DNA of 64,000 nt, from positions 4,078,001 to 4,142,000 of the forward strand of contig OW051494.1 in assembly GCA_932521035.1 (NCBI GenBank), in the 5' to 3' direction. Below are positions 51,969-63,414 of the stretch, piece after piece. Below the pieces are notes generated by a model that saw only the letters and a list, made by a program, of their open reading frames with translations, did no database searches and had not been told where the DNA came from. How positions within the stretch are numbered: the stretch's first letter is position 1; each line of letters starts with the position of its first letter. The position numbers and the translations under genes were made by a program. The DNA is from Oscheius dolichura (Eukaryota; Nematoda; Chromadorea; Rhabditida; Rhabditidae).

Positions 51969-54900
51969 CTACTCGAGCTGCTTTAGCGAGAAACCGTCGA
52001 CACCCATTTCCTCTTCATAACGGATAAGAATGCCTATCAGTGCGTGAAGAGTGTGCTCCTCCTGGGCCAGTAGTTGCGGTGGCCGCATTTTAGGCGGTGG
52101 CAGCTAAAATTGAATTTAGTTAAAAAGATTGTGAACCGAAAAATTTTTAAAGACGAGTATTGTGGTTTGCAAACATTCATATGTGAATCATAATCCATCT
52201 TTTCACTTAATTTTGCACAATTAAAAGACTTCACTACACGTTTATGCTCTAATTTACCTTGGGATCCAGTTGTTCTGCTGTATTTCGGTCCAATTCTCTC
52301 AACAGTGCATATACTCCCTTCGCTCTCAACTTTTCTCTGCCATGTCGTGTGGCGCATAGCTGAAATCATGATATTTTGGCTGCTTCTTTACGCGCTGTTT
52401 GCACTGAGGATTTCGAACGCATTAGGCGACATCAGTGGAAACGGAGCCTACATGTTCCCCAGGTGACGGAGGCCGCATTTTAAACAATCGCCGATCTGAA
52501 CGACAATATGGAAAGAAACCAACTTGGTAAAGTGCTTCTACTAATTTCTGACGGATTTGAGTTGACGGCTCCCGTTCGCCTTCGTAGTACTGTAACCGAA
52601 TTGGAAGTTTTTGTGTCTCTTCGTCATCTAAATTGTCAGATGCGTCTGCTAGAGGTTGGAGAATAGCTGTCAAAAATTCGTCTTTATCGTCCAGAAGTCG
52701 CTCATGCAGTCCTGAAAAGTAAAATATTGGAAATTAATATATGCTGTTGATATTGAAAGACAGTGTTGTCCTTTCATTTTTCTGGATATTATAGGCATGA
52801 ATGGGGTCAGCTTGAACCGCCCAATGATGGTGCGGCGTGTGTGAACACATGTGTGACGGCAGCGGCACAGCTCTCCATAAACATAGGCCCACGAAAGGGA
52901 CTAATTTATATTATACAGAAATAGGAGTGGCTCGATACTGAGATTCCAGTAAGGAAAAATTGCTCCTTCTACCCTAACAATTGTAAATTGGTTACTAGCG
53001 GATAAGAAGGAACTTTGGATTCGGATACATACGGAGGTCGTAACCGGAAGGGGCAAGTGAGCCTCATTCCTCGAGGAAACTGCATATGTCACCAACAAAA
53101 TTACGGTAGCTTCTTTGCTGGAGGTGAGAGGTGTTGTTTGTGTCATCATGAGATATTACGTGCCGTGTAAACGGCAGCTGTTCTTGTCGGATTGCCGAGC
53201 TCCAGGGAGCGAAAAATGCTGACAGACACAAAGGATATGGTCACTCACTCAGAGATTACACCTCGTTTAGATCTTCATTATAGTAAAACTTTTGCAGTAT
53301 GCTGATGATGAATGATGTAAGAACTTTGTTAATTTAGGGTCCAATGTGGAGGCTAATTTGCAATCAGAGACACTGTAGCCATGTCTTACGTGGTCCCCGA
53401 GGGAGCAGCAGCTCATTTTACCCGCCATTTGTGCTCAATTCCTCAAGTTTAGGCGGAAAATTAGAAGTCCGTCCGAGCCTTCCTGCCACCACACACTATT
53501 CTACTCTTCTCCGCCCGTAAACGAATTGAACACCGAAGCGGCCGGAAACAAGTGAGAAGATAATTAGCATTCAAAGGAAGATGATCGGGTGGCTGCATAC
53601 TAAATAGGCGACAGACTTTCGCGAAATTTTTGGTACAAAAAGGGAGTGAGGAAGTAACAAAAGATGACCCTATTAGCGCGACAACTGACAGAGGTGTCTT
53701 TTGCCGACCACTGGTGACAACTTACAACGTGGGACAAGATGCGACACGGTGTATTAGAGGAGACCGCCGACCAGAGGCCGTTTGTCACCTATGGCGGCTC
53801 CTGACCAACAGTGATTAGCACGCTGTGACAAATGAACGACAACTGGGGCCACGAGAACATAATACAGCGATACCATAAAAATTATATGGAGTCACCAAAT
53901 AGCTTTGTTCCGGTCATTATTACAACGAAAAGTACAATTTCCTTTCCTTAAAAAAGACCTTGTTCCGGGTGGCGTGTCATAGTTAATTAGGATTTATAGC
54001 ACCTCAGCTAAACGAAAACTGAAACATTGCGCATCTATAAACGTTAAGTTCCTGAGAGACAAGCTTTCCCAGTTCTGTCACTTGCTGAAAGAAAGACTTC
54101 AATCGAATAGGCTGCCCGTCGCGTGCGATTTTCGACACCCCGGAATTCGATTTACAGCTTCTCCGCTAGATTTCACGCGCAATCAAAGTACCGGTGCTGA
54201 GGCGCGACGAATCAGAATCGACGACGAGCGCGACAAAAACCACCGGCCAAATTAAGCGAGGCCGTTTCTCTCTCCTTTCTAAAACTGACGAAGGACAAAG
54301 GTGAGAAGGAATTAAGTGGAGGGGAGTTGAAAAATGTCATGTGATGACAGTTGAACATTGTTTAACAAATATGTTGCCCTCGAATAGTGTATAATTAAGA
54401 CCATATTCGCTACGGTATTGCAGTTAGAGTGGTTGCGTAAGAAAAGTTGGATAGGGTTAATAAGTGGCTACTGGATATAGTGACAGCCTTACGCAAGAAA
54501 TAACGGAACATTGCCCGATATACGAGATACAAAGAATCCGCACAAAATTACGCCCTATCAACGAGAAATTTCAAGGTTTACAGCACGAATGCTCATTATT
54601 CTCAGCGCTATCTGTCTTGTCGGGAATCGAGAGCAAACACAAGCTTCTAATCTTTCAATGTGACCTGGCTTCCCCTTCTGCCGGATTAGAGGGTCAAGTA
54701 GCCTTCACTCCTAGTATTGCCTTCACCCGACGAATCAACAAAAAAGATGTGCTACGATTCATCAAATGCCGACGGTTCCGATCAGAAGTGACCTATCCGA
54801 CATTATTTAATTACTGGTAGATCGGGGGAACGGACAAGGTTGTTGCTGGTAGCAGCAAGAACTTGTTCGCTCAATAAAAAAACTGGCACCCCGTCCCATG

Positions 54901-56332
54901 CCTCATTGACAAGAGGTTATGTACCAGTAGTAAAGATCTTTTTTTATAATATACAAGAACCGTCTAACCGCTTTCACTCTACTGGTATTAGCGGTGTTTG
55001 TCTATACGGTAGTGGCTACCTGTCTTCTTATTTGTCTACTCTCATACCGGCCTCCCTTTAATGTAGCACCCTAGAGCGATTAATCCGTTCGCACCATCGC
55101 ATTAACCGCCAAATCAGGCAAGATGATAAGTCTATTAGAAGACAACACGCCAGAGGGGCTGTCCCACTCGCAAGAAAATGAACCCAGTAAAACACAAACC
55201 TTCTTCGAAGCACATATTTCGGAAAGTATCAGCAGCTATTTCTCTCCAACGTCCACCTTTTCCCATAAGTTCATAGATTGTCCGTAGGGTTTCTCCTTCT
55301 AGAAGATATTTTCTTAGTGTCGGAACTGTAGAAATGTTAACCAGCAAATATCCGAGGTACGGGTCTTCATCAGCTGCGGATTTCAATAGCTCTGAAAAAT
55401 ATAGTTTAACTTCAACGAATGGTATATCTCCCAGATTGTAAACTGTCCAATTTGTACTATCAGTTAGAGACAACCTATTCATAAATCAAGGGTACCACCT
55501 ATATGAGGTCATAAACCTTGGATGATAAGCATCACCGAAGGGAAGTGTGGTCTCTATGTGGAATAACCATTAAAATATCATTAATATTGCCAAATAGAAC
55601 GTAAGACGGTTGTGAATCATTTTTCTTTCAAAAGGAATAACGAGAAATTGCATTTTTAGCTTTCAAATTCGCGTTCCCGAATGGTTCCAGTGAACGTCTC
55701 TCGCGCATCTCTCGATCAAGGCGCGTGTCGCTTTGATCGAATGCGACAAGCCTGTGTTCTCGAGATACGACCTTTCTCGACAACCTTATCAATGATCAGC
55801 AAACTGATGCTAGCCTCGTAACAAGTAGTCAGGTACTATATCAAAACAAACGTATAAACTTACTCAAAACTGTAGATAAAAAGTTGGAGTCGATGTTATG
55901 CAGCTGTTCGTAAACATGGTCCGGAAAGTGTCGAGATAAATTAGCCAAGAGTCGAGCAGCAAAAGTAGCGTACGGCGCACCAAGACGACAAGCTTCGTAG
56001 GCAATAGCTGTTATTTTGGAAGTAGAAAGAATAAAACCGGCAACATCGGGAGAACCAGAAGCAAAATTGGTTAGACTAGCTAGGCAAGGGGAACGGTCAG
56101 CCACTGTGCTCTCACATAGTGAACAAATGGCCTGAAAACGCATTTATATTTGCAAATGAAAACAAAATACCTTTCCTAGTTTGTAGTCATTTTCTATAAA
56201 TAGTCGACCAGCTGATCCGTCAAGGGCTCCGCTGATTCCTAACACGTATTCTAGGGCACCTCGACGCACATCTAGCCGTGTGGTCGGGGTCAAGAACCCA
56301 ATTAGCTCGGACATGGCATTCTTTTCTGTCAT
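51969..56332 (-). CDS. hgh1: HGH1 (FAM203) homologue, ARM-repeat chaperone adaptor
   Basis: HGH1 is a cytosolic ARM-repeat protein that, in yeast, hands translation elongation factor 2 to the folding machinery. Exons on the minus strand run MTEKNAMSELIGFLTPTTRL (ATG 56332), AICSLCESTVADRSPCLASL, YEACRLGAPYATFAARLLAN, then after an intron SLTDSTNWTVYNLGD, ELLKSAADEDPYLGYLLVNI and REIAADTFRNMCFEEG. A 2,488-nt intron (52712-55199) follows. Next is GLHERLLDDKDEFLTAILQP with KLPIRLQYYEGEREPS, the family hallmark, then GREKLRAKGVYALLRELDRN and a last exon LPPPKMRPPQLLAQEEHTLH ending at 51969-51971. The ATG is preceded on the minus strand by attttcag and a single G. The protein appears complete. Confidence 0.93.
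52712..55199 (-). other. 2.5-kb intron of HGH1
   Basis: The longest intron seen in the window. Its junction joins GAA GAA G to GA CTG CAT and keeps frame. Open frames within it (for example about 54464-54820 plus, which opens with GTG) show no known domain. Four TACNGTA-type sites were looked for and three found: 53102, 54411 and 55005. I see no RNA gene. Confidence 0.7.
55712..55740. repeat. Short hairpin in an HGH1 intron
   Basis: TCGATCAAGGCG at 55712-55723 and CGCTTTGATCGA at 55729-55740 pair with one mismatch around a five-base loop. No function is known; it may be the core of a degraded repeat. Confidence 0.5.
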
Positions 56333-58225
56333 CCTGAAAATAAGTAGACATAATTTGGCTCAATAATTTGGTCGGTATCTTGTGCTCTCCAACCCCAATA
56401 AATTAGCACTACATTTTTACAATGCCCTTTCTTCAATTACAACCACTACGTGTCAGCCGTCAAATACCCTGGTCAGAATCATCGCAGGTAGTTGTTTATC
56501 AATCGCGACCACCGACAACATATGTTCAACACAGACAGGTGCCAAAGTTCACGGCTTTTTGCAACACACCCTTCCGCACAGTGAATTCCGAAATATAATT
56601 GCACAGATCTTCTGTATCCAAAAGCTCCGTGATGTAGGCTTAGAGACCGACAAGGACAAACGTAGGCAAACGCACTTGACGATACCCTCACCCACTAGAT
56701 AATACACGGCTGAGGTGACTGGACAAGTGGACTAACATCGAAATAGATTACGAAGCTTCCTCGTTTACAAGTGTAGCATTCCTAACCTCTACCCCCTTAC
56801 ATTGAAATATTCTGTTGATATAGGCTCCTTATCAGACAAGAGCGCAACGCGTTTTTATTGGATTCCTCCGTGGCTAACCTGATATGGAGGCGATAAATGG
56901 GCTGTAAAACAAGACACTTGTGCCCATGTTTACAATCAGAAGCTGGGAGAGACGTGTGATAATAGCACTTAGCAACGAATGCCATTTCAGGGACCTATTA
57001 GCCACACAAAAAGTACGAAACAAACTGCAACAGGCAGGTATATCTTGTCCCCCATGGTATCTAAAAAATCTTCTCCTCAATTTGTAACAATAAGATCAGT
57101 GTCGAATGCGGTTTAGCACTTGCCGGGTACATTTGTCATTCGGTCGCTCACAACAAGTGTTAGCATTGTAACAATCGGTGCGAACAAGCTACAGCTGTCC
57201 GTATATCAAATAGAGTGTCTCGCTGTTCAAACCGTAGGGACCTTGACTGCCACAAGTTGATGATGTGCCATTGCGTAACAGAAACAACAAGGAAAACCGA
57301 CACCGGCTCCGCCGGATATTCCGCAGATTAACCTTCGATAAGTGGCGCAATATTGACATGCCATCGATGAGGCTATTCGTCTACCATAAACACAAGACAA
57401 GGTTATTTGCAGAAGACCAGGAGTAGCTACAAATGGGGAAGCGTAGGGAAGGGGTCTGCTTCCGGTAGATAATGTCAATTCGATTTCCGTGATTTAGTGA
57501 CCAACAGTCATTTGTAAAGCAAGCAGGATGCGTCGAATTATGCAACAAGGACAGGGGACTAGGGGCGCATCTTTTGAAGATAAGGTAATCCAGTAGGCAA
57601 ACTCTTTGCGCCTTTGGCGGCTTGCGCCACGCTGATAGACATACCGTCTAATACCCCTCTCACAACACCTCCGAAAATCACAAGTAGCTGAGGGAAAGAA
57701 AACGCCAGAAAGAGACGATATAATTAAACTACAAAAATTGGTTCAACAAGCTGCTAAAAAACCGTCATCTGGTAATGTCTATGGCCCGAGGATAATGGTC
57801 AAGTGCACATTGCTGGCATAACAGCCATAATTAGCGACAAATGATGTGGATACGAGCGCTCATCCTATTGCTGTCAATTCTAGGGGTGCGCAACCTGCTG
57901 CTTGAGAAATCGCACAAAATCCAACTTTTTACCAAATATAAAGTCGGTTCCGAAAAAGGTAATATACAGGATATACAATCGCTCACTTGAAAGCAATGAG
58001 TAAACTCTCCCCGTAATAGAGGAAATATATGGTTAAAACAAACCTTTAGAAACGATGAGTCTTCGTAGAAGCTGCGTAGAAAAAAACCTAGGGTGTTATC
58101 GATGCCAAACAATGCCACAGTAACATGCGATTCAACGACTATAGAAGACTGCATTTGAATGAATACCAATTTTTTACCAAACAACAATAACAACTTATGA
58201 ATAACAATGATTAACAATAAGATTC
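56333..58225. other. Intergenic interval between RRP15 and HGH1, no supported gene
   Basis: This 1.9-kb interval has many short open frames on both strands. None shows a domain. A short plus-strand frame from about 57841 begins with a hydrophobic stretch (MMWIRALILLLSILGV) and ends after about 50 codons. It cannot be linked to other exons with confidence. Confidence 0.45.
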
Positions 58226-58763
58226 ATTCGTAAAACGATTCCTCCTCTTCCTCTAAATTGTCATCGTCTTCCTCTTCTTTTACGTCATCTTTATCTTCTG
58301 TTTTTATTTTATCCTGGTAAACATCGAACTGGTTGCCTTTGAACTTTTCTCTGGCTTCGTTTCTTTGTTTGGCGGTCATTTTCTGCTGCAAGGTCTTAGA
58401 CATAGTACGCTGACGTTCTGCCACCGCATTGAACAGCTGCACAACTCCTTTAGTAGCAATTTTTCTAAGATAACGTTCCTTCTCTCGATCTGTAGCAGCA
58501 TCAGGTTTCACGAGTCCCAAAACAGTTTTTTCCAATGCCGTTTTTCTTTTAGAACGTTCCTCCTTTTTTGTTAATCTCTTCTTTCTTACTATTTTTCTTG
58601 CAGTTTGTTTCCTGACAGGATCGTGCATAAAATTAACTGTATCTCCAGCGGCGACTTTTGTTAATGAGCTTTCGGGATTGTCGCTATCTTCGGAACCACC
58701 TTCCGGAGCGTTATGCATAGATTCCTCATCTTCTTCTTCAACAGTTATTACGTCTCGAGGCAT
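58226..58763 (-). CDS. rrp15: RRP15 homologue, nucleolar ribosome biogenesis factor
   Basis: Rrp15 is a pre-60S assembly factor. The diagnostic block is KPDAATDREKERYLRKIATK followed by GVVQLFNAVAERQ, close to the family consensus. It is flanked by a Lys/Arg-rich coil (ARKIVRKKRLTKKEERSKRK) and an acidic C-terminus ending EEEESFYE. I take the start at MPRDV (ATG 58763-58761) because tgtttag lies only two bases upstream. An in-frame ATG at 58793 sits on the other side of that acceptor and would be lost in a trans-spliced message. It is a single exon of about 178 codons, shorter than the human protein. RBM42 lies 424 bp upstream on the same strand. Confidence 0.85.
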
Positions 58764-59187
58764 ATCTAAACACTTTTCATTAGGAAATCTCATGGTAAGA
58801 ATTATATAACATTTCATGAAAACGGTGAATACTGCGCAAATGCGTTTTGCTTTTCTCGATTTGTGAACAAATAATGCAATAAAACTCGCAGTTATGATCA
58901 ACAAAAAGGAGAGGTTGTAGATAGCAAAGCTCGAGTATCAAGAAAAAGAAGAAAAACGTTTTGCAATAGATATAAATTTTAATTCTGATTATGCTATGAG
59001 ATTTCGACTCAAAAAAAAAATGCACGACGTACCTAATACGATAAGTAATCACGAGGCAAGATTTGTTCTTCTGAAGCCTAATTAATATCCAATGGCTCAT
59101 ATACAAATACATTCAAGGTTTACCTATTTTAAGGATTAAAACTGCAAGAAAGAGTTACAATTTATTTTGAATGTTACATTAGAAGAT
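58764..59187. other. Spacer between RBM42 and RRP15
   Basis: A 424-bp AT-rich spacer between two minus-strand genes, possibly intercistronic. One minus-strand frame through it contains CEFYCIICSQIEKSKTHLRS with histidines after it. The spacing does not fit a standard C2H2 finger and it has no linked exon, so I leave it uncalled. Confidence 0.4.
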
Positions 59188-60365
59188 TTACGCCCAAAGA
59201 CCTAGCTCCTTCTTCTCTTTCTGCTTTTGTTTGACTACCTCAAATTGTCTATCTTTCCAAATAGATTTTCGTAGTTTGATTGGCCGATTGCCGACGTACT
59301 TTCCATCCATTTCTCTCATAGCTCGGGCGTAGTCCTTGTAAACAGTAACTAGAAATATTTAAAATAAAACTAACCTCGGCATTTTTAAACGATGCAAAAC
59401 CATAACCTTTACTTTTATTGGTGCGTCCATCGCGGATAACCTGTCCAAGTTACAATTAAACAAACATAAAATGCATTACCTTCGCTCTTAAAAAACTAGG
59501 ATATTTTCTAAATGCTTTTGCTAAGAGTTCGTCAGACACTTCATTACCAAGATCACCACAGAATATGCGAAAATCATTAGGGTCCCAATCCGCTAAAGAA
59601 GAATCTTCCCATACCTGTAAAGTGATTTGAAAAACAGCGCTCGAAATAATGAAACCTGTCCTCCAGCAGCACGAACAACACTTTTCTTTTTCTTCTTATC
59701 ATCGTCGACCCATTTCTCTTTCTTTTTAATTACTGCTAAATTTCGTTTATGCTGTATATAGATAATATCTGAAGGTAGAGCCTAAAACTATTAGTCTTTA
59801 AAAAAGGATAGCACTAACAAATGTTTGAGGAATCGGCATTGGTTCTTCATCTTGCTCAGAGTACTTTGTGGGAGCACTTTCGATAACGGCAGCAGTTTTG
59901 GTGCTGCCATTAGCAGGCATAGGCGGTAACCGTAACTGAAAGAATAATTTGTGCAAAAAAATGCAGACAAACCTGTGAGGGAATTAAAATTGGAGCGACT
60001 ACCGAACCACCAAGAATTGGTGCAGGTGGAGGCGGGGCGACAAACGAAGAAGATTGAATTTCTTGAAAATTGTATGTAGCTCCCGCCCAAACTGCCTTTG
60101 AATTTCAAAGCGTTATTTTCGTTTTTGAACATTTTCTCGTTATTTTCGTTTTTGAACATTTTCTCGTTATTTTCACACAAGTCTAGTCTGTTTCAAACGG
60201 AAAAACTTTTCCCGAAATGTACCTGTATTTGTCGATTCGGAAGAAGCACCTCCGTTTGCTGAATCGGTAACAAGTGAACTAATTTCTGCTTCAAATCTAA
60301 ACCGAGATAGAATAAAAAATGAGAGTTTTAGCTTACGCTGCAAGTTCATCATCCAAACTCGCCAT
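59188..60365 (-). CDS. rbm42: RBM42 homologue, RNA-binding protein with one C-terminal RRM
   Basis: RBM42 binds RNA and is associated with hnRNP K and spliceosomal tri-snRNP work in vertebrates. The N-terminus MASLDDELAA-FEAEISSLVT is acidic and helical. A Pro-rich middle follows (SSFVAPPPPAPILGGSVVAP). The conserved core starts VWEDSSLADWDPNDFRIFCG and contains DLGNEVSDELLAKAFRKYPS, KVIRDGRTNKSKGYGFASFK (RNP1-like KGYGFASF) and MREMDGKYVGNRPIKLRKS, ending KKELGLWA. The protein is much shorter than human RBM42, mostly in the Pro-rich middle. On the minus strand cttttag lies 15 bases before the ATG (60365-60363). The second intron contains a 27-bp tandem repeat. Confidence 0.95.
60111..60175. 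repeat. 27-bp tandem repeat, about 2.4 copies, in an RBM42 intron
   Basis: The unit begins CGTTATTTTCGTTTTTGAAC and continues ATTTTCT. Copies are at 60111-60137 and 60138-60164 with a partial third. The unit is a multiple of three, and the minus strand reads open through it, so retention of this intron would add repeated peptide ENNEKMFKN. Confidence 0.85.
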
Positions 60366-60922
60366 TGTTGTGCCAGAAATCTAAAAGTATTCTGTAATAT
60401 TGACAGTACGTTGAATAAAAGCGGAACAAGCATTAGAACATCAAAATGTTTTTTTATGCATGCGCAACAAGCATGCTTTCCTCAGCCAGGTTTGGCTTAG
60501 CTTTCAGAAAAGCCGTTACACAAACTTGGAAAAGAGTTACAATTCGCTGAACACCAAAAGCAAAAAAAAAGACAAACTTTCGAACGAGTTCTTCATCTTT
60601 GCGAATTTTTCTAGGCTTAGAGCGCGATTCATTTTTCCCCGGGTTCTGGAACGAACCAAAAAACCTTTAAATTAATTTTTTGCGCCAAGAATTTCAAAAT
60701 CTCCGTCAGACACAGGGTGTTTTTTTTCTCTCTTCGACTCACCGTGTTCCTTGTTTATACTGAGAATTTCATCGAAGCGTATAAATCAACTAAAACCTGA
60801 GAATAAAATAAATAGTATATACGTTTTCGAAAAGTGCGCAAAAGTATTGATTTTAATTGCCTCTTCGTAACTCATTCATTTATATATATTTACCAACGCT
60901 TATATTAACCCCATTTACAGCA
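60366..60922. promoter_or_regulatory. Divergent promoter interval between RBM42 and the C2H2 gene
   Basis: A 557-bp head-to-head spacer with acceptor-like sequences near both start codons. No supported gene; the open frames are short and lysine-rich. Confidence 0.45.
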
Positions 60923-63093
60923 ATGATTTCATGTGCTACTACCTACCATGCAGCATCAAGGACGCATCAAGCCCATGGATGTAATCATGACTATGACTCA
61001 AAGAAAGTAGAACCTAGTAAAGTGCGTTTTACTTTAAAAAAAAACAAAATTCCGATATAACATTTGAAGATGCTCATTATCATTTTTAGGATCATTTAGC
61101 TTTTTATGACTCTCGATTGTCAACAGTTGATTTGGATCAGATGAGAATAGATGCGGAATTAGCACGCCAGAAGCGCGATTTGCAGAAGGAACTGGAAAAA
61201 GAAGAGAAATGCGTACGTTGTTGGCTATTACCAATAACTGTCGACGTTTTCAGCATGACAAAAGGCTTGAGGGGATTGGATCATTTGTTAATCAGCTCAG
61301 GGGCGTAAATAATAATGATGGAACAAAAAATCGCATCGTTTTGGATAATACTGGAAGCATCGTTCGACGGAGACCTATCCGCAGTAATATAGGTTCCTAA
61401 TTGTTATATCATTTTTATTTTTTCTATGTTCTTTCAGGAGGACAGATTGCGCTACCTACTGGTATTTCCGAATTATTAGATAGTGAACTACCGCCACTGC
61501 CCCCTCGACCGTCTGACCCAAAAGAATTGCGCAAGTTAGTGAGAAGTAAAATGATTCGTTGCAAGGTATAAAATAAGTCATTATCGCTTATTATATTTTT
61601 AAAGGTGTGTGGGAATCGTTACGGAGAACGAAATATACTGGAAAGGCATTTACGTGATAAGCACCCCGTTGACTACTTGGAATACATTTATAATCAAGAA
61701 TTGGAAGTACAACAACAACGGTAAGGACGACTAGAAACGATAAGGGAAAAACTAACTTTTTTGGTTTGAAAAAATCTCATGTAGCCGCACTTATTTATTT
61801 CAAATGCGAAAGTTAAGTTTATAGGGAAGAAGAATTGGAAAGAAATCGCATTGAGGAGTTAACATCTGGTGGTTTTATTCCACCACAATCAGATATTGAG
61901 GCCGGGGGATATGATGTTCATTTAGGAGAGTAGGTTCCACTTATTTTCATAAATTACCAATTTGTTAGAATTCCCTTGCCGGGTGAATTGTCGTCCGGTA
62001 TCCCAGCAAGATTTGATGGAAATGGCTTTTTAAAGCAACCGAGAAGGCCTTACAAAAAGAAGGTAAATAATACTTATAACCTATAGAAAATATAATTAAG
62101 GTATCTCCACAATGCGTTTTTTGTGATAAACGTTTCCGAAATGAGATCTCCCTAAAGAAGCATTTAGCTAAAAAACATCCTGAATGCACTGAATTTGTTC
62201 AATGTCTTGACTGCTTTAAATGTCTTCCCGCTAAAGACGATATCAAAGATCATTTGTGTGATATGGTGAGGAGTCTGTATAGCGAATTTATAATTTTTTT
62301 AGACATATTTATGCATTGAATGTCTTCCAATTCGAAATATGTGTACAGAGCAGCGACTTGTAGCTCACAGGATGAAGTTTCACCGAGGCGCTAACAGCGG
62401 TTTTCGTTGTCACGAGTGCAACATGAAATTTTTGACTCCAAGAAAACTAAGGTCAGCTTTTTTATTTATTTAGTGATACAATTTTTTAGAAAGCATAAGA
62501 AAATGTCCCACGTTTTCTCAAAAACGTACTCTTGCCATTTTTGTGAAGAACTTTTTGTATCGGAAGTTTCAGTTGTAACTCATGAGCGAATACATACAGG
62601 AATCATAAAATTTGAATGTAAAATCTGTGATTTTAAAGCCAATAGATACGTTGAAATGGAAGAGCATAAAAAGGTAGTTTTATCTTATTATTCCATCAGT
62701 ATTTCATAGGAAGAGCATGGCTACATGTGTTCCATTTGTCAAGAAAAGTTTGCTGAATGGTCCGAAATCAAGAATCACACATTACGAGAGCATGGGGGAT
62801 ATCTCTCTAGCGAGAATAGTGCGGGTAGGTGGAGATGTTTTCAGATTCTATTTCAGTTTCAAGTCATTGATCTTTCAGCAATTTCGGTATTTTACATTTT
62901 ACGGTCATCCAGTTTTTTTTCCCAAATCCCAATAAAGCGTAAGATTCCGGCGTCCCTTTTATTGAAGACTTTCGGGTTGAACCGCCCTTCCCTTTTCTGC
63001 GATTGTTTCGAAAAGTTGTATATTAATTTTAATCACATCATTCCAGGCTATATCGAATCTCCACGCGTATGGGTAATGATGAAGGGCGACTAA
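60923..63093 (+). CDS. C2H2 zinc-finger protein with several fingers, unrecognised orthology
   Basis: ATG 60923 follows tttacag with only two bases between. The N-terminal part is finger-free ([20 protein letters not shown], then [20 protein letters not shown], a helical region). Later exons add [20 protein letters not shown] and fingers [71 protein letters not shown], [60 protein letters not shown] and [20 protein letters not shown]. Inter-finger linkers are mostly non-canonical apart from one HTGIIKFEC. The last exon is uncertain. A donor at 62825 joined to an acceptor near 63045 gives the short tail [15 protein letters not shown] with its stop at 63091-63093. It is probably a nuclear DNA-binding protein. 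I could not assign an orthologue. Confidence 0.8.
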
Positions 63094-63414
63094 ACCTCTT
63101 TTAGGAGCTAATCTCCTTCATTCACCGGTGATTTCGAAATTTAAATGTTGTTATGTTTTGACGAACATAAAATTGTCATTTAATAATCACAAAGACGCAT
63201 TAAAACTCGGTCAATTTGGAGAGATTCATAGACAACGTGAGCGAAGGAGTATTGTAGTAAAGTAGTATTGTAGTAAAGTAAGGAGAAGTAAAGGAGTATT
63301 TCTTTATTTTGCTTTCGATGCAAACTGCTTTAATAAACGAATGTGGGAATCATCAACTTTATAACACAACAAGGAATAACAAACAACAACAATAACAACG
63401 ATTATGAGAATAAC
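63094..63414. other. Convergent spacer between the C2H2 gene and DDX55
   Basis: A 321-bp AT-rich spacer. It contains a small tandem repeat of about 17 bp (GTATTGTAGTAAAGTA units near 63248-63282) and AATAAACGA near 63333. No gene. Confidence 0.55.

Noticed and set aside
54464..54820. 118-codon plus-strand frame inside the HGH1 intron
   Set aside because: It opens with GTG rather than ATG and shows no family match or splice signals.
55401..55425. A 19-nt intron in HGH1 near the EVKLYFSELL segment
   Set aside because: The frame is open through the segment, so no splice is needed; donor and acceptor look-alikes are chance.
57664..57890. Short plus-strand frames (GKKTPERDDIIKLQKLVQQA, and a hydrophobic start at about 57841)
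   Set aside because: They look somewhat protein-like but cannot be joined in frame with each other or with further exons, and no homologue is recognised.
58764..58930. Zinc-finger-like CEFYCIICSQIEKSKTHLRS frame upstream of RRP15
   Set aside because: Histidine spacing does not fit a C2H2 or U1 finger, and the frame has no supported start or splice partner; probably intercistronic.
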